From positions 1-10,205 of the forward strand of contig CANKLK010000076.1 in NCBI GenBank assembly GCA_947482805.1: a stretch of DNA of 10,205 nt. The letters run 5' to 3'. Positions 7,115-10,205 of the stretch are shown here, piece by piece. Within the stretch, counting starts at the first letter, position 1; the number at the start of each line of letters is the position of its first letter. The notes under the pieces are model-generated. The model was not told where the DNA came from and searched no databases. It was given only the letters and a program-made list of their open reading frames with translations. The DNA comes from Flavobacteriaceae bacterium. Its GTDB lineage: Bacteria > Bacteroidota > Bacteroidia > Flavobacteriales > Flavobacteriaceae. The position numbers were made by a program, and so were the translations under genes.

Positions 7115-7142
7115 ATTGTAAAGAAAAACGGGACAAAGCTTC

Positions 7143-7173
7143 AAAAAAAATCCCGCCGTTGCTGACAGGATTT
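7143..7173 (-). terminator. Intrinsic terminator of queA
   Basis: Read on the minus strand, AAATCCTGTC (7173-7164) pairs with GGCGGGATTT (7157-7148), a 10-bp stem with two G-U pairs and a 6-nt loop, then runs into eight T's (7150-7143). It lies 20 bp past the queA stop codon. Confidence 0.8.
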
Positions 7174-7193
7174 ATTTTATTATTTATAGTCGA

Positions 7194-8243
7194 TTAAATA
7201 ATCAACATGGCGTCTCCATAAGAATAGAAACGGTAATTTTCTTTGATTGCTTCCTCGTAGGCTTTTTTCATTAAATCATGCCCACAAAATGCAGAAATCA
7301 TCATCAATAAAGTTGATTTTGGCGTGTGAAAATTAGTCACCATACAATCGGCAATACTGAAATCATGCGGTGGAAAAATAAATTTGTTTGTCCAACCTGT
7401 AAATGGATTTAAGGTTCTTTGTGATGAAACTGAACTTTCAATAGCACGCATTGAAGTCGTTCCGATGCAACAAACTTTGCTCTTTCTTGCCTTTGCTTCA
7501 TTTACAATATCGCAGGCTTTCTGGTTTATAATTAACTCTTCTGAGTCCATTTTGTGTTTAGATAAATCTTCCACTTCAACAGGATTGAAAGTTCCCAAAC
7601 CGACATGTAATGTTACTTCAGCAAAGTTGATTCCTTTGATTTCCAATTTCTTTAAAAGGTGTTTAGAAAAATGTAAACCGGCTGTTGGAGCGGCTACTGC
7701 TCCTTCTTCTTTAGCATAAATAGTTTGGTAACGTTCTGCATCTTCTTCGGTTACTTCACGATTTATGTATTTTGGAATTGGAGTTTCTCCTAGTTCTGTT
7801 AATTTTTTTCTGAATTCGTCATACGAACCATCATATAAAAAACGTAATGTTCTTCCACGAGAAGTGGTATTGTCTATCACCTCAGCTACTAATGAATCAT
7901 CGTCGCCGAAGTATAATTTGTTACCGATTCTAATTTTACGAGCTGGATCAACTAAAACATCCCAAAGACGTTGTTCGGCATTTAATTCTCTTAACAAAAA
8001 AACTTCAATACGCGCACCCGTTTTTTCTTTGTTTCCATACATACGAGCCGGAAAAACTTTGGTATTGTTCAAAATCATTACATCACCATCGTCAAAATAA
8101 TCAATAATGTCTTTGAATGTTTTATGCTCAATAGTTTTTGTTTTTCTGTTGACAACCATTAATCTAGATTCGTCACGATTTTCGGCAGGAAATTCAGCTA
8201 ATAATTCGGCTGGTAGATTGAACTGGAAATGAGATAATTTCAT
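7194..8243 (-). CDS. queA: S-adenosylmethionine:tRNA ribosyltransferase-isomerase (QueA)
   Basis: QueA transfers and isomerises the ribose of S-adenosylmethionine onto 7-aminomethyl-7-deazaguanine at wobble position 34 of tRNAs with GUN anticodons, producing epoxyqueuosine, the penultimate queuosine step. The 349-residue length matches the family. Visible signatures are the N-terminal [16 protein letters not shown] segment (6-21), SRLMVVNR (26-33), [15 protein letters not shown] (54-68), [21 protein letters not shown] (172-192) and [13 protein letters not shown] (210-222), followed by [10 protein letters not shown] (261-270) and [20 protein letters not shown] (302-321). The ATG at 8243 opens directly on the conserved N-terminus, so the start is secure. 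No other queuosine genes are adjacent. It has its own candidate promoter about 100 bp upstream and a strong terminator, so it is probably transcribed alone. Confidence 0.98.
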   Translation of the reverse strand: MKLSHFQFNLPAELLAEFPAENRDESRLMVVNRKTKTIEHKTFKDIIDYFDDGDVMILNNTKVFPARMYGNKEKTGARIEVFLLRELNAEQRLWDVLVDPARKIRIGNKLYFGDDDSLVAEVIDNTTSRGRTLRFLYDGSYDEFRKKLTELGETPIPKYINREVTEEDAERYQTIYAKEEGAVAAPTAGLHFSKHLLKKLEIKGINFAEVTLHVGLGTFNPVEVEDLSKHKMDSEELIINQKACDIVNEAKARKSKVCCIGTTSMRAIESSVSSQRTLNPFTGWTNKFIFPPHDFSIADCMVTNFHTPKSTLLMMISAFCGHDLMKKAYEEAIKENYRFYSYGDAMLII

Positions 8244-8326
8244 ATTAGGATTTTAGATTAAGGATTTATTACGCTGCGCTCCATACAATTCGGCTGCGCC
8301 TCGGGTTAAGATTTAGGATTCTATTA
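8244..8326. repeat. Heptamer-phased repeat in the queA leader split by a GC-rich repeat
   Basis: From 8244 the leader divides into 7-bp units (ATTAGGA at 8244-8250, TTAAGGA at 8258-8264). A GC-rich segment at 8272-8305 follows, with two direct copies of GCTGCGC 20 bp apart, and then related heptamers resume (TTAAGAT at 8306-8312, TTAGGAT at 8313-8319). The layout suggests one repeat inserted into another. The first array begins immediately next to the queA start codon. Confidence 0.5.
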
Positions 8327-8344
8327 CCTAAATTTAAATCTCAT

Positions 8345-8377
8345 GCAAATATACTATCGTGAGATAGCGAATGTCAA
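8345..8377 (-). promoter_or_regulatory. Candidate queA promoter with inverted repeat in the spacer
   Basis: On the minus strand TATATTTGC (8353-8345) is a perfect TAnnTTTGC -7 element. TTG at 8377-8375 lies 21 nt upstream as a -33 element. The spacer contains a 5-bp inverted repeat, CTATC/GATAG, at 8354-8367. The start site would be near 8338, giving a leader of about 95 nt that contains the repeat cluster. Confidence 0.5.
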
Positions 8378-8405
8378 GTAAAATGGAGTTTATTTTTATT
8401 TTTAC

Positions 8406-8414
8406 TATTTTCGC
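8406..8414 (+). promoter_or_regulatory. Candidate -7 element of the tRNA-Pro gene
   Basis: TATTTTCGC differs from TAnnTTTGC at one base and ends 9 nt before the mature tRNA 5' end, a suitable distance. The region 19-21 nt further upstream has no convincing TTTG, only a T-rich stretch. Confidence 0.35.
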
Positions 8415-8423
8415 AACAAAATT

Positions 8424-8497
8424 CGGGATGTAGCGCAGCCTGGTAGCGTACTAGCATGGGGTGCTAGGGGTCGCTGGTTCGAATCCAGTCATCCCGA
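8424..8497 (+). tRNA. tRNA-Pro (anticodon GGG)
   Basis: A complete 74-nt cloverleaf is present: acceptor CGGGATG (8424-8430) with CATCCCG (8490-8496), D-stem GCGC/GCGT, anticodon stem CTAGC/GCTAG, and a T-arm GCTGG/CCAGT enclosing TTCGAAT. Its discriminator is A8497. The 7-nt anticodon loop is ATGGGGT, placing GGG at 8458-8460, which reads proline codons CCC and CCU. The C1-G72 first pair is typical of tRNA-Pro. No CCA is encoded. It is the only plus-strand gene in the right half and ends 3 bp from the convergent aroA stop codon. Confidence 0.97.
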
Positions 8498-8500
8498 CTT

Positions 8501-9763
8501 TTATACTTCTTCTATTGAAAACCCTATGGATTTTAAATCAATCCAAAAAGCGGGATAGGATTTTGAAACTACTTCGGCTTCTTCAATTATGATATCGGTT
8601 TTCAACGCTAAAGGTGCAAATGCCATTGCCATTCGATGGTCTTGGTAGGTTTTTATAGCCACACCGCCCTTTGGGTACCCCTCCAAAGGTAGGGAATAAG
8701 ACTGCAAGGTTAGACTATCATTGGTAACGGAAACTGAAGCTCCTAATTTTGACAGTTCTGTTTTTAATGCCTCTAACCTATCGGTTTCTTTAATTTTGAG
8801 TGTGTGTAATCCTGTTAAATGACACCCTATTCCTAATCCGAAGCAAGTTACAGCTATTGTTTGTGCTATGTCGGGGGAGGAATTTAATTGACAATTGATA
8901 GTTGATAATTGACAATTATCAACTTTTTTTAGTTGTATTTTATTGTTTTCAAAAACCGTTTCCACTCCGAAGTCTTTATAGATTTCAGCTAATACCGAAT
9001 CGCCTTGCAGGCTATTTTTTTTATAGCTCGATAATGTAATTTCAGTTCCAATTTCGGACAAAGCGATTATTGAATAAAAATAGGATGCTGATGACCAGTC
9101 GGATTCAACTATTAGGGATAAGGGATTAGGGATAAGGGATAAGGATTTTACCGTAATTTTATTTCCAACGAAAGATGTTTCGACGTCAATTTCGTTTAAT
9201 AAACTCAAAGTCATTTTGATATAGGGAACAGATGTGATTTCACCTTCTAAAGTAAGTTCCAAACCGTTTTCGAGTTTTGGTGCAATGAGTAGCAATGCAG
9301 AAATATATTGACTACTCACATTTGCCGGGAGGGAAACTTTTTTCTGAGTTAGTTTTTTCCCTTTAATTCTGATAGGTGGGAAACCTTCGTTTTCTTCATA
9401 GCTGATTTCAGCACCAAGTTGTCTCAATGCATCTACTAAAATTTTAATGGGTCTTTCTTTCATTCGAGAAGAACCTGTCAACACTACTTCACGGTTTTCT
9501 TGTATAGCAAAAAATGCTGTTAGAAATCGCATGGCAGTTCCGGCATGGTGAATGTCGATAAGCTGGAAGTTGGAAGATGGAAGACGGAAGTTTTTCAATG
9601 CTTCTGACATTACTTCAGAATCATCCGAATTAGAGGTGTTTTCCAAAATCAAATTTGGATACAATGCCTGAAGCAACAATAACCTGTTGGTTTCTGATTT
9701 GCTTCCGGTGATTGAGATTGCCGATTGAAGATTAACGATTGAAGATTTTAAATGTAAGTTCAT
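8501..9763 (-). CDS. aroA: 3-phosphoshikimate 1-carboxyvinyltransferase (EPSP synthase)
   Basis: EPSP synthase joins phosphoenolpyruvate to shikimate-3-phosphate in the shikimate pathway to aromatic amino acids. The 420-residue protein has the active-site signatures: GSKSETNR at 20-27 (Lys22), HAGTAMRFL at 73-81, SSRMKERP at 98-105, PANVSSQYISALLL at 146-159, Asp298 in SSPDIAQTIAV, KETDRLEAL at 325-333 and DHRMAMAFA at 375-383. Against E. coli AroA recalled from memory, the positions of Asn94 and Pro101 are His73 and Phe80. Oddly, four stretches are encoded by 7-bp-period arrays (residues about 5-18, 58-67, 207-218 and 281-292) and one by a palindromic repeat (359-366). The internal ones fall in predicted loops or linkers, and total length stays normal. 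The ATG at 9763 is the best start but lies beside the first array, so the N-terminus is less certain. It is probably co-transcribed with the mazG-like gene upstream. Confidence 0.97.
   Translation of the reverse strand: MNLHLKSSIVNLQSAISITGSKSETNRLLLLQALYPNLILENTSNSDDSEVMSEALKNFRLPSSNFQLIDIHHAGTAMRFLTAFFAIQENREVVLTGSSRMKERPIKILVDALRQLGAEISYEENEGFPPIRIKGKKLTQKKVSLPANVSSQYISALLLIAPKLENGLELTLEGEITSVPYIKMTLSLLNEIDVETSFVGNKITVKSLSLIPNPLSLIVESDWSSASYFYSIIALSEIGTEITLSSYKKNSLQGDSVLAEIYKDFGVETVFENNKIQLKKVDNCQLSTINCQLNSSPDIAQTIAVTCFGLGIGCHLTGLHTLKIKETDRLEALKTELSKLGASVSVTNDSLTLQSYSLPLEGYPKGGVAIKTYQDHRMAMAFAPLALKTDIIIEEAEVVSKSYPAFWIDLKSIGFSIEEV
8668..8689. repeat. Palindromic repeat inside aroA
   Basis: CCTTTGG at 8668-8674 and CCAAAGG at 8683-8689 form a 7-bp hairpin with an 8-nt loop. 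The minus-strand form, CCTTTGGAGGGGTACCC, resembles a GC-rich palindromic repeat commonly found between genes in Flavobacteria (recalled). Here it encodes PLEGYPKG, a loop before the DHRMAMAF motif. Confidence 0.6.
8888..8922. repeat. Five-unit 7-bp array inside aroA (TTGAYAA type)
   Basis: Five consecutive heptamers cover 35 bp: TTGACAA occurs at 8888-8894 and again at 8909-8915, with TTGATAA at 8902-8908 and close variants between. 8901-8923 is also a near-perfect palindrome with 11-bp arms around one central base. It encodes aroA residues about 281-292 (DNCQLSTINCQ) just before the SSPDIAQ motif. Confidence 0.75.
9112..9145. repeat. 7-bp tandem array inside aroA (TWAGGGA)
   Basis: Four full units and one shortened unit: TTAGGGA at 9112-9118 and 9126-9132, TAAGGGA at 9119-9125 and 9133-9139, and TAAGGA at 9140-9145. 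The array encodes SLSLIPNPLSLI (residues 207-218), the linker between VKS and the ESDWSSASYF segment. The same heptamer lies upstream of kynU. Confidence 0.85.
9564..9590. repeat. 7-bp tandem array inside aroA (TGGAAGA)
   Basis: Nearly four heptamers: TGGAAGT at 9564-9570, TGGAAGA at 9571-9577 and 9578-9584, then CGGAAG at 9585-9590. The array encodes residues about 58-67 (RLPSSNFQL), the segment between the first helix and the HAGTAMR motif. Confidence 0.8.
9711..9751. repeat. 7-bp-period array at the aroA N-terminus (ATTGAAG type)
   Basis: Heptamers ATTGAAG at 9724-9730 and 9738-9744, separated by ATTAACG and preceded by ATTGCCG, form an array ending 12 bp from the start codon. It encodes residues about 5-18 (LKSSIVNLQSAISI), immediately before the GSKS active-site motif. 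Confidence 0.7.
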
Positions 9764-9778
9764 AAGTTATTAAGCAGA

Positions 9779-9842
9779 GATACACAGAGAAGCACGAAGA
9801 TAAAAAGAGAAAATCTTAATACTTAATACTCCAATCTTACTA
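9779..9842. repeat. Repeat-rich spacer between the mazG-like gene and aroA
   Basis: The 79-bp spacer holds a purine-rich segment (AGATACACAGAGAAGCACG, from about 9777) resembling dispersed AGAGA/CACAGAG-type repeats. A 7-bp array follows (CTTAATA at 9815-9821 and 9822-9828, then degenerate units) and runs up to the stop codon of the mazG-like gene. No promoter or terminator was recognised, consistent with co-transcription into aroA. Confidence 0.55.
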
Positions 9843-10169
9843 CTACTTCAGTTTATCATTATTATGATGACGATCGTGATCGCGGTTGGTTTTTAAATCC
9901 ATTTTTTTATCAAAAGCGGCTTGTAAATCGATTCCGGTTTGGTTGGCCAAACACATAACTACAAAAACCACGTCGGCTAATTCTTCGCCAAGATCTTTAT
10001 TTTTATCACTTTCTTTTTCCGATTGTTCTCCGTAGCGGCGTGCAATGATTCGGGCAACTTCGCCTACTTCTTCTGTTAGTTGAGCCATGTTGGTTAGTTC
10101 GTTGAAGTAGCGAACTCCGTGGTTTTTAATCCAATTGTCTACTTCTAGTTGGGAGTTTTTTAGGTTCAT
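9843..10169 (-). CDS. MazG-like nucleotide pyrophosphohydrolase
   Basis: This small all-alpha hydrolase of the MazG/dUTPase-like superfamily would cleave nucleoside triphosphates to monophosphates and pyrophosphate, typically for nucleotide-pool cleaning; the exact substrate is unknown. The metal-binding motif EExxE...ExxD is present as LTEEVGEVARI (Glu33, Glu34, Glu37) and GEELADVVF (Glu63, Asp66). At 108 residues it is the usual single-domain length. The C-terminal tail is charged and His-rich (RDHDRHHNNDK). The ATG at 10169 is preferred over an upstream TTG at 10193 because AAGGA lies 5 nt before it, one of the few good Shine-Dalgarno sequences in the window. It precedes aroA by 79 bp on the same strand; its promoter lies at or beyond the window end. 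Confidence 0.92.
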   Translation of the reverse strand: MNLKNSQLEVDNWIKNHGVRYFNELTNMAQLTEEVGEVARIIARRYGEQSEKESDKNKDLGEELADVVFVVMCLANQTGIDLQAAFDKKMDLKTNRDHDRHHNNDKLK

Positions 10170-10205
10170 ATTATTCCTTATTTTTTGTATCAATAATTAT
10201 AGTAA

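Larger units (their letters stand above)
7018..7142 (+). ncRNA. Structured intergenic element of Flavobacteria type (possibly Flavo-1-like), composite copy
   Basis: The element begins TAGCCCCG and ends CGGGACAAAGCT, which pair to close it (CCCG 7022-7025 with CGGG 7129-7132, AGC 7019-7021 with GCT 7138-7140). Inside, a 16-bp perfect stem joins 7061-7076 to 7099-7114, and ATCCTTTTTT / AAAAAAGAT segments flank it. From memory this layout matches an element that recurs between genes in many Flavobacterium genomes and may correspond to the Flavo-1 RNA motif; I cannot run the covariance search. Two further repeats appear nested in it, at 7026-7047 and in the apical loop. Strand is assigned by resemblance only. 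It abuts the queA terminator. Confidence 0.4.

Noticed and set aside
7384..8100. Two plus-strand open frames of 111 codons each
   Set aside because: Both are antisense to the well-supported queA gene and have no family resemblance.
8244..8340. preQ1 riboswitch in the queA leader
   Set aside because: No preQ1-type aptamer pattern is recognisable; the leader is explained by heptamer and GC-rich repeats.
8888..9145. CRISPR-like repetitive appearance
   Set aside because: Units are 7 bp with no unique spacers of constant length, the sequence is an open AroA frame, and no cas genes are present.

Overview
The window looks like a chromosomal segment of a Flavobacterium-like member of the Bacteroidota (Flavobacteriaceae). 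The evidence is low GC, a secreted protease ending in a type IX secretion (T9SS) sorting domain, promoter matches to the Bacteroidota pattern TTTG / TAnnTTTG, weak or absent Shine-Dalgarno sequences, and short interspersed repeats of the kind common in this group. It is mostly housekeeping and accessory metabolism. There is no phage, transposase, CRISPR array or obvious defence system.

Left part (1-2278, plus strand): the 3' end of a PhzF-family isomerase gene, a DUF985/cupin_5 gene, and a GAF-domain sensor histidine kinase broken by one extra A in an eight-A run. Removing one A restores a 400-residue kinase with an intact H-box.

Middle (2299-6931, minus strand): an agmatinase/arginase-family ureohydrolase with a near-ideal promoter whose spacer holds a palindrome; a secreted M36-like metalloprotease with propeptide, HELGH zinc site and T9SS tail, flanked by a clear terminator and a 13-bp inverted repeat in its leader; and kynureninase.

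Right part (6932-10205): a repeat-rich spacer carrying a composite structured element, then queA, a tRNA-Pro(GGG) gene on the plus strand, aroA and a MazG-like pyrophosphohydrolase gene. queA appears to have its own promoter. aroA is probably co-transcribed with the mazG-like gene and converges on the tRNA gene, 3 bp away.

The most unusual signal is a set of short arrays with a strict 7-bp period. They have different unit sequences and are confined to about 6.97-9.84 kb. They occupy intergenic spacers and also four places inside the aroA reading frame, where they encode what look like loops, linkers or the N-terminal lead-in. A fifth aroA loop is encoded by a separate palindromic repeat. This suggests that repeats of the intergenic type have colonised an essential-pathway gene in frame.
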